Shown: piece by piece, positions 8,146 to 14,768 of the stretch
How positions within the stretch are numbered: the stretch's first letter is position 1
Layout of the letters: each line of letters opens with the position of its first letter
Source: JBIOJM01 sp044450785
GTDB lineage: Bacteria > Planctomycetota > Planctomycetia > Isosphaerales > Isosphaeraceae
Reading direction: 5' to 3'
Assembly: GCA_044450785.1 (NCBI GenBank)
Contig: JBIOJM010000221.1
Coordinates: 1-17,141 of the forward strand
DNA length: 17,141 bases
Position numbers and translations under genes: made by a program
Notes under the pieces: model-generated
The model's input: only the letters and a program-made list of their open reading frames with translations
What the model was told of the DNA's origin: nothing
The model's database searches: none

Positions 8146-8249
8146 GAAGAGTCGAAGTGGGGTGATTCTGACGCCAGGGTCACGCTTCGCCGATCCTTCA
8201 ACACGTGTGAGTCGGGGTCGTATGAAGGAACCGCCCCGCAGGGGCCACT

Positions 8250-8273
8250 TTTTCCGGGCGGAGTCCCGGAAAA
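8250..8273. repeat. Perfect 9-bp inverted repeat with 6-nt loop
   Basis: TTTTCCGGG (8250-8258) and CCCGGAAAA (8265-8273) flank CGGAGT. A smaller CCCC-GCA-GGGG hairpin lies just before it (about 8234-8244). Because the A/T blocks are inside the stem there is no trailing T-tract, so it is not a standard terminator. It sits between the divergent Asp-box gene and the small exported protein gene and could be an operator or a 5' leader structure. The rest of 8027-8421 holds only the putative leftward promoter. Confidence 0.4.
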
Positions 8274-8421
8274 CGCGTAGCCTCTTGCAATGCCACTCTG
8301 CGACCGGGTAAGTTGTTCTAGTGATTGTGGGCGGCACGTTCGTATCGAACCACCATTTCGGTAAAGCGTTTTCGAGACGGATCAGCGAGCGTGAGGTCTT
8401 CTGCTCACAGGCGACAAGAGT

Positions 8422-8874
8422 GTGATAAAGTCCAGACGATCCGGGCGACTGATGCAGTGGGGAGCCGGGGCACTGATCGTGCTCTTGGTGCACTGCCTCG
8501 TTGCGTCTCGTTCCGCCTGGGCCGGCTGCAATCACCTCATCTCCTCGCGATCCGACCGGCTCCTCGAGTTCAACCGGCTCGACGCGATCGTCGCGGGCGG
8601 CTCGTCCTCGTCGTTTTCGGACGACCTGGCTCGCGATCCACTGGAAGAGAAGGGGTCGAAGCGCCCCGCGCCCTGCTCTGGGCCGAGCTGCTCGAGCCGG
8701 GTCCCCTTGCCGCTGCCGGCCGCTTCCCAAGGCCCCGACGGCTCCGACCAGTGGGTGGTCATGAACGCCGTCGTGCCGCTGGCGGTCGTGTCTCCACGCT
8801 GCCGCACGATCGACGAACCGGCCGCCCGCCCTGCCGGACACAAGCCTTCGATTTTCCATCCCCCTCCCGCCTGA
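8422..8874 (+). CDS. Small exported protein of unknown function
   Basis: The 150-residue product has a signal peptide: positively charged MIKSRRSGRL, hydrophobic core GAGALIVLLVHCLVA, and likely cleavage after SAWA, giving a mature protein starting near GCNHLISSRSDRLLEFN. The mature part has paired cysteines at about 84 and 89-90 (PCSGPSCSSRVPLPLP) and is Pro/Ser-rich; such short Cys-containing secreted proteins recur in planctomycetes without known function. The start is GTG, chosen because it supplies the charged signal-peptide N-region; an in-frame ATG at 8452 is a shorter alternative. The Shine-Dalgarno (ACAAGAG) is weak. It is divergent from the Asp-box gene across a 395-bp region. Composition and a plausible leader support it as real, but I do not recognise a named family. 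Confidence 0.65.
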   Translation: MIKSRRSGRLMQWGAGALIVLLVHCLVASRSAWAGCNHLISSRSDRLLEFNRLDAIVAGGSSSSFSDDLARDPLEEKGSKRPAPCSGPSCSSRVPLPLPAASQGPDGSDQWVVMNAVVPLAVVSPRCRTIDEPAARPAGHKPSIFHPPPA

Positions 8875-8887
8875 TACCTCAACCGCG

Positions 8888-8930
8888 TTGTCAGTTCTGA
8901 GTTGTCAGTTGTCAGTGAGGTTGAAACCTC
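8888..8930. repeat. Three TTGTCAGT direct repeats followed by a small inverted repeat
   Basis: TTGTCAGT occurs at 8888-8895, 8902-8909 and 8909-8916, the last two overlapping by one base. GAGGTT-GA-AACCTC follows at 8917-8930. The lower GC and simple repetition differ from the flanking coding DNA. The rest of the 297-bp gap to the next gene shows no feature I can assign with confidence. Confidence 0.45.
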
Positions 8931-9171
8931 ATGACACCTGCCGGTGAATCGTTCCGGTTTCCGGCGGGATGCCGCGTCCCCAGCCGGCTGCTCCGGCTCG
9001 AGCTCCGCGAGCCCGATTCGAATGTCGGCCTCCCGCCTCAGCATGGCATCACGGAGCAGCTTGCAGGCCTGCTCCGCGGTCGCTGGGATCGGGCCATCGA
9101 AGACGGACCCGCTTGCACAAGGACGCGCCGTCCATCATCCGATTCATCACTTTTTCCATCAGAGGTGACCA

Positions 9172-9309
9172 ATGATCGGCACGACGAGATCGATGCAATT
9201 CGGATACCCTGTGCCCCGGCGAATCGACGGCGACGCGAGTTGGTACGGCACGCTCTGGATGCTGGCGGCCTGCCTGGCCGTGTTGGTGATCCTGTTCTAC
9301 TCGGGCTGA
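9172..9309 (+). CDS. Small single-pass membrane protein (45 aa), possibly the truncated front of a lipoprotein
   Basis: The product is MIGTTRSMQF, a short charged stretch (PRRIDGDASW), then one hydrophobic helix LWMLAACLAVLVILFYSG ending at TGA. AGAGGTGA about five bases before the ATG is a strong Shine-Dalgarno, which supports translation. The sequence ends exactly where a lipobox cysteine would be expected (FYSG-stop), and the frame after the stop continues with plausible protein; see the overlapping interrupted-gene entry. As it stands it would be an inner-membrane miniprotein with a nearly absent C-terminal tail. Confidence 0.5.
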   Translation: MIGTTRSMQFGYPVPRRIDGDASWYGTLWMLAACLAVLVILFYSG

Positions 9310-9441
9310 TCGGGCCCCAGCCAGGCGCATGCCATCAACCCATCGCTTGCCCGAGAGTCGCTCAAAACCGCCCTCGAGCAATCGAATGAGGAAGGTATGG
9401 TATCTGGTCGGCGCGAGTCCTTCCGTGACCGTGTTTCGTGA
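9172..9441 (+). pseudogene. Possible lipoprotein gene interrupted by TGA at the lipobox Cys codon
   Basis: Reading in frame through the TGA at 9307-9309 gives SGPSQAHAINPSLARESLKT, then ALEQSNEEGMVSGRRES and a stop at 9439-9441. The pattern signal helix - small residues - Cys - SGPS - (x)NPxLAREsLKTALe is what I remember of a common planctomycete lipoprotein family in which that helix precedes a longer domain. Here the Cys codon (TGC/TGT) would have become TGA, and the expected downstream domain is missing. Visible facts are the in-frame continuity and the position of the stop; the family match is from memory and the decay is inference. Selenocysteine or stop-codon readthrough is possible but nothing in the DNA shows it. 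Confidence 0.4.
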
Positions 9442-9540
9442 CAAGCTCCGGCGTTGAACCGCGCGCTCCGCAGGGTGGGCCCTACGCCGTACCCATCGCG
9501 TGAGGTCCACCCGTCGCCTGTCTTGGAGGAGTTCTTTTCA

Positions 9541-10812
9541 ATGATGATGATCCCGCCTTGGAAACGAGTATGCCAGGCTGGTCTGGCCTGTGCGGCGGCG
9601 CTCTTGCTCACAGCGGCCGACGACCCGGTTGCGCCGCAGCGCAAGCCGTCAGAGACGGCCAAGCCGGAAGCCGCGCGGCTGTCCGAGGCGCTGCGGGACG
9701 CGTGGCCCGACCGCCCCGAGTGGCTCGACATGTACACCGACATCATCCAGGGAAGCCAGCTCGGGCCAACCGACGGCTGGTTCCGCAGGGCCGTGGCGCA
9801 GACCCGCTTCGGTTGGGACGCGGCCCGGAAACGATTTGACCGCGACGGCGACGGACGAATCTCACGCAAGGAATTCCCCGGCCCTGACGCCGACTTCGTC
9901 CGGCTGGACCGCGACCATGACCGCGCGCTCACCGAGACCGACTTCGACTTCTCACCGCATGCGTTGACCATTTCCCCGGGCGCCATCCTTTTCTTTCGCG
10001 CCGATCGCGACAGCAACGGCAAGGTCACACGTGACGAGCTCGACGCCTACTTCAAGCATTGCGACAGCGGTGACCAGGGGTTCCTATCGCTTTCGGACCT
10101 CCAGGAAGCGTTCCGCATGCCGGCGACGAGGCCCGCACCGGCGGGCGCCCGCAGCGGGCCGTCGAAGGAAACCCTGATACGCGGCCTGTTCGGCCAGGAG
10201 CTCGGCTCGCTCCAGCCGGGGCCGGCGCTCGGCGAGTTGGTTCCCGACTTCACTCTCAAGACGAACGACGCGAAAACAGAGGTCACTCTTTCGAAGCTCG
10301 TCGGGCCCAAGCCGGTCGTCCTCGTCTTCGGCAACTTCACCTGCGGTCCGTTCCGTGCGCAGGCCGGGAACGTGGAGAAGCTCTACCGGATGTACAAGGA
10401 CCGGGCGACGTTCGTCATGATTTACGTGCGGGAGGCCCACCCGACCGACGGCTGGATCGAGGAGAGCAACGACCGCGTGGGGGTCTCCCTGCGTCAGCCC
10501 CGGACCTACAACGAGCGCGTCTCGGTCGCCCAGACCTGCGGCAAGCGCCTCGGACTGGGCTTCCCGATGCTCGTCGACACGATCGACGACGCCGTGGGCG
10601 CCCGCTACAGCGGCATGCCCAGTCGCCTCTACCTGATCGACACAGACGGCAAGGTCGCCTACAAGAGCGGCCGGGGACCGTTCGGGTTCAAGCCGGCCGA
10701 GCTGGAGCATTCGCTGGTCCTGTTGCTCCAGGAGAGGACAAACGCGGCCGCCGAGCGCTCCGCCCGTGTTTCCCTGCTCGATGACGCGGACGCCTGGCGT
10801 CACAAGAAGTGA
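9541..10812 (+). CDS. Exported EF-hand protein with deiodinase-like thioredoxin-fold domain
   Basis: The product is 423 residues. I take the ATG at 9541 because GGAGGAG lies upstream and the next residues make a signal peptide (PPWKRV, then hydrophobic AGLACAAALLLTA, cleavage near AADD). Four EF-hand-type loops follow: about 100-112 (DRDGDGRISRKEF), 123-135, 155-167 and 175-187, the first and third closest to calcium-binding consensus. Residues about 228-400 form a redoxin domain of the iodothyronine-deiodinase type: LVFGNFTCGPF (Cys268 at the selenocysteine position), VMIYVREAHPTDGW at about 292-305, and YSGMPSRLYLIDTDGKVAYKSGRGPFGF. The YxxEAHxxDGW block and the GMPxRLY...G.GPFG block are deiodinase-family hallmarks. 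Cys268 is encoded by TGC, so no Sec is needed. Probably a calcium-linked periplasmic or surface thiol oxidoreductase or peroxidase; substrate unknown. Confidence 0.85.
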   Translation: MMMIPPWKRVCQAGLACAAALLLTAADDPVAPQRKPSETAKPEAARLSEALRDAWPDRPEWLDMYTDIIQGSQLGPTDGWFRRAVAQTRFGWDAARKRFDRDGDGRISRKEFPGPDADFVRLDRDHDRALTETDFDFSPHALTISPGAILFFRADRDSNGKVTRDELDAYFKHCDSGDQGFLSLSDLQEAFRMPATRPAPAGARSGPSKETLIRGLFGQELGSLQPGPALGELVPDFTLKTNDAKTEVTLSKLVGPKPVVLVFGNFTCGPFRAQAGNVEKLYRMYKDRATFVMIYVREAHPTDGWIEESNDRVGVSLRQPRTYNERVSVAQTCGKRLGLGFPMLVDTIDDAVGARYSGMPSRLYLIDTDGKVAYKSGRGPFGFKPAELEHSLVLLLQERTNAAAERSARVSLLDDADAWRHKK

Positions 10813-10834
10813 CGCTCCGACGTCGGAGCTTTCA

Positions 10835-11050
10835 AAGACCGTCCTGTTCGTCACCCACGACATCGACGAGGGCCTCCAGTTGGCCGGTCGCGTCCTGGTC
10901 ATGAGTCGCCGGCCCGCGACCGTGCAGGAGGTCGTTGAAGTCGATCTTCCGCGCCCGCGCGACCTGAACTCCCCGGCTTACCTCGAACGGCGTGAGCGGA
11001 TCTTCAACGTGATGGGCATGTCTCCACACGGGGGCATCATTCCCATGTAG
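10835..11050 (+). pseudogene. C-terminal remnant of a nitrate/sulfonate-type ABC transporter ATPase
   Basis: About 70 residues from KTVLFVTHDIDEGLQLAGRV to the TAG at 11048-11050 match the end of NrtD/SsuB/TauB-type ATPases: the H-loop (FVTHDIDEGL), then RVLVMSRRP and VDLPRPRD, then a helical tail. Walker A, the ABC signature and Walker B are absent, and the sequence begins only some 20 bp after the stop of the preceding gene. It is therefore a broken gene fragment. It lacks its own start and could only be translated by initiation in unrelated upstream sequence. Its last bases run antisense to the end of the chimeric kinase/PEP-CTERM frame. Confidence 0.75.
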
Positions 11051-12393
11051 AGGAAACTGCCGGGGTTTTCGTGGACGTGGAGCAAGGCGACTCCGACGAT
11101 GACGACGCCGGCCAAGGCCATCACCAGGCTCGACGGTTCGGGCACTGCGGCAGCACTTACAGTGAGGGAATAATTATCAATCCCTGTATCGGACTCGAAA
11201 AAAAACCCGCCCGTGACGACGACCTGATAACCGAACTCGATGGCCGACCCTGTCGACGTGAAATCCGGTGAGCCGGCGCCTCCATCGAGCCTGGTGAAGT
11301 CTCCGAGGTTCAGAGTTCGGGAAGAGCGGAGCCAGACATTGGATGTGGCATTCTCCTGCGCCGAGAAATCATGGTAAAGGACCCCAGCCTGCTGGATGAG
11401 GGGATAGTAGGACCCTCCGAAGGCGTTGGTCGTGATCAGATTATCCGCGAAGGTGAGGCCGGTGACGGCCCCTTGTGTCGAGGGATGGCAGACGAAGTTC
11501 GTGCTCAAGTTCGACGAGAAGTCGTTGTCCTCGTTAAAGAAGATTCGGGTCTGCCTGTAACTCCCCGGGTTGCCGCCGCTGCCGACCTGGCCGGCCCCCA
11601 GGAGCCCATTGGACCGTGGGATGGTCCAGTCTGAATCGTTGAACGTCCCGTCGGAGAAGGTGAGGCCGGCCGGGTCGGGACGGGGAGGTGGTCCGTCTTC
11701 GGGGCGGTCGCGGTGGGCCTCGTCCTTGCCCGGAAACCGGCCGGTCCTCAGCCCCTCGGCGAGGGTTACTGTCAGCTCCAGGTTGCGCCTTCCCGCGGGG
11801 ACCGAGGACGGAGCCTCAGCGGGCTCCCCCGCATCAAGCGCCTTGGCCCGACGCCGGCATCTCAGCTCGTGCAGCACGCTGCTCAGGCTCTGTCCCCGGA
11901 TGAACTGCATGGCGAAGTAATGGACGCCCTCGTGCTCGCCGACGCCGAAGACCGGCACGATGTTGCTGTGGTGCAGCCTGGCCGCCGCCTGGGCCTCCCG
12001 GCGGAACCGCTCGAATTGGTTGGCGTCGGCCAGGCTCTGAAAGGGGAGCACCTTCAACGCCACGTGCCGGCCCAGCGATTCCTGGACCGCCCCGTACACG
12101 ATCCCCATGCCGCCGCGGGCCACCTCGCGGAGGATGCGGTACTCGCCCAGTTGCTGCGGAGCCGTGCCGTCCGAGGTCGCGCTCTGAGCCTGCGGGCCGG
12201 CCGGTGGGCCCCCGACCGAGCCGAACTGCTCGATCACCACCATCGCGGGGAACAGGTCGCGGATCTCGGCCGCCAGGTCCGGGTACCGCGCGGTGTACTC
12301 GGTCAAGCTGGGGCGCTCGCCGCGGCGGAATCGCTCGGCGAATTCGTAGGCCAGCTCGTTCAACAGGTCCGGTCCGGAGCGGGATTCGTTCAT
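10978..12393 (-). CDS. Chimeric open frame: truncated Ser/Thr kinase N-terminus fused to a PEP-CTERM protein C-terminus
   Basis: A 471-residue frame. Residues 1-80 are the usual acidic N-terminal region of planctomycete kinases (LAYEFAERFRRGERPSLTEY and YPDLAAEIRDLFP). The kinase N-lobe follows: glycine loop RGGMGIVY (93-100), VALKVL with Lys114, helix-C Glu133 (RREAQAAARL), and hinge YFAMQFIRGQSL (159-170). A linker to about residue 240 ends before the region that should carry the HRD catalytic loop and DFG; both are missing. From about 242 (AGLTFSDGTFNDSDW) the frame is a secreted beta-rich protein with VPEPSS at 418-423 and a hydrophobic helix, then an anomalous tail (about 440-471) read from DNA antisense to the ABC remnant. 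As a kinase it should be dead, and the PEP-CTERM part lacks a signal peptide. The ATG lies 2 nt after the sigma gene's stop, so it is co-transcribed with it. Probably a rearrangement product. Confidence 0.7.
   Translation of the reverse strand: MNESRSGPDLLNELAYEFAERFRRGERPSLTEYTARYPDLAAEIRDLFPAMVVIEQFGSVGGPPAGPQAQSATSDGTAPQQLGEYRILREVARGGMGIVYGAVQESLGRHVALKVLPFQSLADANQFERFRREAQAAARLHHSNIVPVFGVGEHEGVHYFAMQFIRGQSLSSVLHELRCRRRAKALDAGEPAEAPSSVPAGRRNLELTVTLAEGLRTGRFPGKDEAHRDRPEDGPPPRPDPAGLTFSDGTFNDSDWTIPRSNGLLGAGQVGSGGNPGSYRQTRIFFNEDNDFSSNLSTNFVCHPSTQGAVTGLTFADNLITTNAFGGSYYPLIQQAGVLYHDFSAQENATSNVWLRSSRTLNLGDFTRLDGGAGSPDFTSTGSAIEFGYQVVVTGGFFFESDTGIDNYSLTVSAAAVPEPSSLVMALAGVVIVGVALLHVHENPGSFLYMGMMPPCGDMPITLKIRSRRSR
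11070..11672 (-). pseudogene. PEP-CTERM protein C-terminal fragment within the chimeric frame
   Basis: This part, about 200 residues, begins GLTFSDGTFNDSDWTIPRSN and ends VPEPSSLVMALAGVVIVGVALL, where a normal PEP-CTERM protein would end in a few arginines and a stop. The glycine-, asparagine- and serine-rich beta pattern (paired GLTFSDGTF... and GLTFADNLIT...) is typical of exported planctomycete surface proteins. Its own start and signal peptide are missing, replaced by the kinase stub, and its natural end is replaced by unrelated sequence; the right-hand junction lies roughly at 11050-11085. Confidence 0.6.
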
Positions 12394-12395
12394 GG

Positions 12396-13046
12396 TCAGA
12401 ACTCGTTCAGCCCCCCCGGCAGGCCGGTCAGGATCTCCTTGAGCCGCTTGATGGCCCGCAGGTAGCGCATGCCGGCGGCCTTCTCCTTGATGCCCAGGAC
12501 CGTAGCGGTCTCGCCCGGGGATCGTTGCTCGAAGTGCCGCAGGACCAGTACTTCCCGGTCGATCGGGTCCATGGTGTTCAGGGCTTCCTGCAGGCGGATT
12601 TTCACCTCGGCCCGGATGGCCGCCTCACTGGGCCGGGTCGCGTGCCCCAGGAGCTGGGCGGCCAGCGCGGCGGAGGACGCCTCCGGCATCGCGCCGCGAT
12701 AGAGCGCGACTTCGCGGCCGGCATTCCGCATCTGCGTGCCGAGATGGTGGCGGTGCAGCTCGCGCATCTTGTTGCCCACGATACCGCGCAGCCACAGGAA
12801 GAACGGCATCGCCGGCTGAAGCAGGTACTCGGCCCGGTGTTCAGCGGCTTCCAGGTACGCCTCCTGGATGACGTCCAGGGGGTCGATGCGCCGCTGCAGC
12901 CGCTGGTCCAGCCGGAAGGCGACCATGCGGCGCAACTTCTCCTCGTGCCGGGTGAGCAAGGTGCCCCAGCCCTCCGCGTCGCCGTCCGCCACGCATTGGA
13001 GCAGGCGGTTTGTCTCGCTCGAGTTTTCGGCCATCATTGTCCCCAT
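12396..13046 (-). CDS. ECF RNA polymerase sigma factor, planctomycete kinase-associated type
   Basis: A 216-residue sigma-70-family factor that would direct RNA polymerase to its own promoter set. Region 2 spans about residues 34-110 (LRRMVAFRLDQRLQRRID, DVIQEAYLEAAEHRAEY and FFLWLRGIVGNKMRELHRHH). Region 4, about 152-207, has the helix-turn-helix (IDREVLVLRHFEQRSPGETA, then VLGIKEKAAGMRYLRAIKRL). Planctomycete genomes carry many such sigma genes immediately followed by a Ser/Thr kinase gene, as here, and control by kinase phosphorylation is presumed in place of a classic anti-sigma. The start is ambiguous among ATGs at 13046, 13037 and 13034; GGGGA precedes the last two and AGGTT precedes the first. 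The downstream kinase is truncated, so normal regulation is probably lost. No anti-sigma gene is seen. Confidence 0.88.
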   Translation of the reverse strand: MGTMMAENSSETNRLLQCVADGDAEGWGTLLTRHEEKLRRMVAFRLDQRLQRRIDPLDVIQEAYLEAAEHRAEYLLQPAMPFFLWLRGIVGNKMRELHRHHLGTQMRNAGREVALYRGAMPEASSAALAAQLLGHATRPSEAAIRAEVKIRLQEALNTMDPIDREVLVLRHFEQRSPGETATVLGIKEKAAGMRYLRAIKRLKEILTGLPGGLNEF

Positions 13047-13186
13047 GATAACCTAATTGCACTCAGAGCCGATCTGGCAACCGGCGGGACGAGGAATTGG
13101 GTTACCGTCGGGCCGGATCGACGCGGTTCGAGACCTCGGCCCGCCTCGCGGGCCGCGGCCACCGGGCTGGACGGTAGCGAGTCGCC

Positions 13187-13221
13187 TCGCGAGCCTCTCG
13201 CTCGCGATTCGAGATTTTTTT
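13187..13221 (+). terminator. Terminator- or attenuator-like hairpin upstream of the second sigma gene
   Basis: TCGCGAG (13187-13193) and CTCGCGA (13201-13207) form a perfect 7-bp stem around CCTCTCG, followed after 7 nt by a run of seven T (13215-13221). The T-run is on the plus-strand side. No plus-strand gene ends nearby, so it would act on rightward transcription toward 13538, as an attenuator or insulator, if a promoter lies further left. The gap between hairpin and T-run makes efficient termination uncertain. Confidence 0.35.
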
Positions 13222-13264
13222 GTAACCGCCGGACCGCGAGCCCCCTCTTTTCAGTAAGGAGTGG

Positions 13265-13328
13265 TTCCCTCTGGAAGGATGTGATCAGGCTCCGAGACAC
13301 GTCGAAACGAATCGTTCCACTTGGAACG
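13265..13328. promoter_or_regulatory. Two TTCC-N4-GGAA dyads exactly 50 bp apart
   Basis: TTCC-CTCT-GGAA lies at 13265-13276 and TTCC-ACTT-GGAA at 13315-13326. The second extends to a 7-bp inverted repeat CGTTCCA/TGGAACG (13313-13328). Centre-to-centre spacing is 50 bp, close to five helical turns, as for cooperative repressor binding on one face of the DNA. They lie in the 490-bp region between the divergent sigma genes. Apart from these and the T-tract hairpin I see no gene there. Confidence 0.4.
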
Positions 13329-13537
13329 AGCTGATGCAACTGCGGATGTCTCGGACGAGGTACGTCAACGATCGGCCCTCTCCGTCACCTCGAATACCGT
13401 CACGCTGGCGACCGTCAGTGATGATAGGCGCCAGCTCGACGAGAGAGAGAAAAATCAACCGATTTTCCGGAATTGTCGTAACTCGAGGCCAGTGCGGTGG
13501 AACATGAGATAAGCGAAGGAACACGGAGACGCAAGAC

Positions 13538-14572
13538 ATGACCGGCGCGCTTGTACAGAGACACCTTCACCCGGAAGTGATGGGGAAGGACGAGGAGCTC
13601 TCGGACGAGAGCCTGCTCGAGCGATTCCTGAGCGGAGCGGACCTTGATTCTCAGGAGGCGTTCCGAGCTCTGGTCGTGCGCCACGGGCCGATGGTTTTGG
13701 GAATCTGTCGTCATGTGCTCACCGAGCACCACGACTCGGAGGACGCGTTTCAGGCGACGTTTCTCGTGCTGGCGCGGCGAGGGGCCGCGATCCGGAATCG
13801 AAGAGTCCTGGCCGGCTGGCTTCACGGAGTCGCCCATCGCATCGCGATCAAGGCGCGTGCCAGTGCGGCCCGCCGACGTACTCTCGAAATGAAGGGCACG
13901 GCGATGTCGCCCCAGGCAATCGAGTCGAACGGTCCAGACGAGGCGGCGGCGTGGAATGAACTGCGCCCGGTTCTCCACGACGAGGTGCACCGTCTGCCCG
14001 AGAAGTACCGCCTCCCTGTGATCCTGAGCTACCTGGAAGGCAAGACCAACGAGGAGGTCGCGGAGCTTCTGCATTGGCCGGTGGGGACGGTGAAGGGCCG
14101 GCTGTCGCGAGCCCGTGATCTGCTGCGTTCGCGGTTGATGCGCCGCGGCCTCTGCCTGTCCGCGGCGTTCCTGTTGACCGCTCTTGATCAGGGACGGGTC
14201 TTTGCCGAGGTGGTCCCGCTCGATCTGGTCAGGAGGACTGTTCGTCTTGCGGGCAGGTTCGGCCCCCGTTCGGCACCGCCCGGCCCGGCCGCACCCGAGG
14301 CCGAGGCCGAACCGGCGCTCGAAAGCGATCTGCCGGCGCGGGTCGAATCGTTGACCGAGGCCAGTCGCGAGCGCCGGAGTCGCGGCCGCCGCGTCCTGCG
14401 CGGGCTGCTGCTCTCGATCTTCGTCTTTTCCCTGTCGGCGGGGATTCCCCTGGCGGCGTTCAATCCCGGGGGCATCTCGAGTTTCGTGCCTCGGAGCGTC
14501 TCGAGGTTCCAAGCCGCTCTTTCTGCTTACATTCCGTCCTTCCTCAAGGGCACGGGCGAACGCTGCCGTTGA
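13538..14572 (+). CDS. ECF sigma factor with C-terminal membrane-anchored extension
   Basis: The product is 344 residues. Region 2 is at about 40-115, with VVRHGPMVLGICRHVLTEHH, then DSEDAFQATFLVLARRG and GWLHGVAHRIAIKARA. Region 4 is at about 145-200, with VHRLPEKYRLPVILSYLEGK, then TNEEVAELLHWPVGTVKGRL and SRARDLLRSRL. This is the planctomycete ECF subfamily in which the sigma domain is fused to a C-terminal extension. A short hydrophobic patch follows region 4 (LCLSAAFLLTAL, about 205-216), then a Pro/Ala/Glu-rich linker (about 243-262), a basic stretch RSRGRR and a transmembrane helix at about 286-308, leaving some 35 residues outside. The extension probably tethers the sigma to the membrane, acting as a built-in anti-sigma. 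CGGAGACG upstream of the ATG is an acceptable ribosome-binding site. Divergent from the other sigma gene; no partner gene follows. Confidence 0.88.
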   Translation: MTGALVQRHLHPEVMGKDEELSDESLLERFLSGADLDSQEAFRALVVRHGPMVLGICRHVLTEHHDSEDAFQATFLVLARRGAAIRNRRVLAGWLHGVAHRIAIKARASAARRRTLEMKGTAMSPQAIESNGPDEAAAWNELRPVLHDEVHRLPEKYRLPVILSYLEGKTNEEVAELLHWPVGTVKGRLSRARDLLRSRLMRRGLCLSAAFLLTALDQGRVFAEVVPLDLVRRTVRLAGRFGPRSAPPGPAAPEAEAEPALESDLPARVESLTEASRERRSRGRRVLRGLLLSIFVFSLSAGIPLAAFNPGGISSFVPRSVSRFQAALSAYIPSFLKGTGERCR

Positions 14573-14709
14573 GTTGATGAAACACGGGGCGAAAGAAGGC
14601 GGCGATCCGGCGATGCTCGATCGGGGGTTGCCACGCGATCTTTCGGGCACCCCGATCCGCGCCAGCCATGATCGAGCCGGCGGCGGAAAAGACTCGGCTT
14701 TCGCCGGGT

Positions 14710-14743
14710 ACTGGGGATCTAGGATTCGAACCTAGATCCCAGT
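14710..14743 (-). other. tRNA T-arm/acceptor-like hairpin, possible attachment-site remnant
   Basis: On the minus strand ACTGGGATCTAGG-TTCGAAT-CCTAGATCCCCAGT forms a 13-bp stem with one bulged base and a 7-nt TTCGAAT loop. The inner part (CTAGG-TTCGAAT-CCTAG) has the exact form of a tRNA T-arm with a 5-bp stem, and the following ATCCCCA could be an acceptor 3' strand. I cannot fold a D-arm, anticodon arm or 5' acceptor upstream on the minus strand, so this is not a whole tRNA. tRNA 3' ends are favoured integration targets of tyrosine recombinases. No T-run follows on either strand, so a terminator is less likely. Confidence 0.4.
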
Positions 14744-14768
14744 ATTCCATATCACATTGTGAAGACAC

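Noticed and set aside
8900..9150. Possible minus-strand coding fragment (FDGPIPATAEQACKLLRDAM, then LRREADIRIGLAELEPEQPA)
   Set aside because: Third-position GC is high and it reads plausibly, but it has no good start after the upstream stop, runs into the TTGTCAGT repeats and then into a plus-strand gene, and I recognise no family; at most a decayed remnant.
9301..9309. Selenocysteine at the TGA following FYSG
   Set aside because: A lipobox needs Cys for lipidation, and I see no convincing hairpin immediately downstream that would serve as a SECIS element.
10978..12393. Functional Ser/Thr protein kinase
   Set aside because: The glycine loop, Lys114 and helix-C Glu are present, but HRD catalytic loop, DFG and the whole C-lobe are absent.
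13415..14650. 411-codon minus-strand open frame opposite the second sigma gene
   Set aside because: Antisense shadow; the plus-strand frame has clear sigma regions 2 and 4 and a ribosome-binding site.
14710..14743. Complete tRNA gene or rho-independent terminator
   Set aside because: Only a T-arm and acceptor-like stem can be folded, and no T-run follows on either strand.
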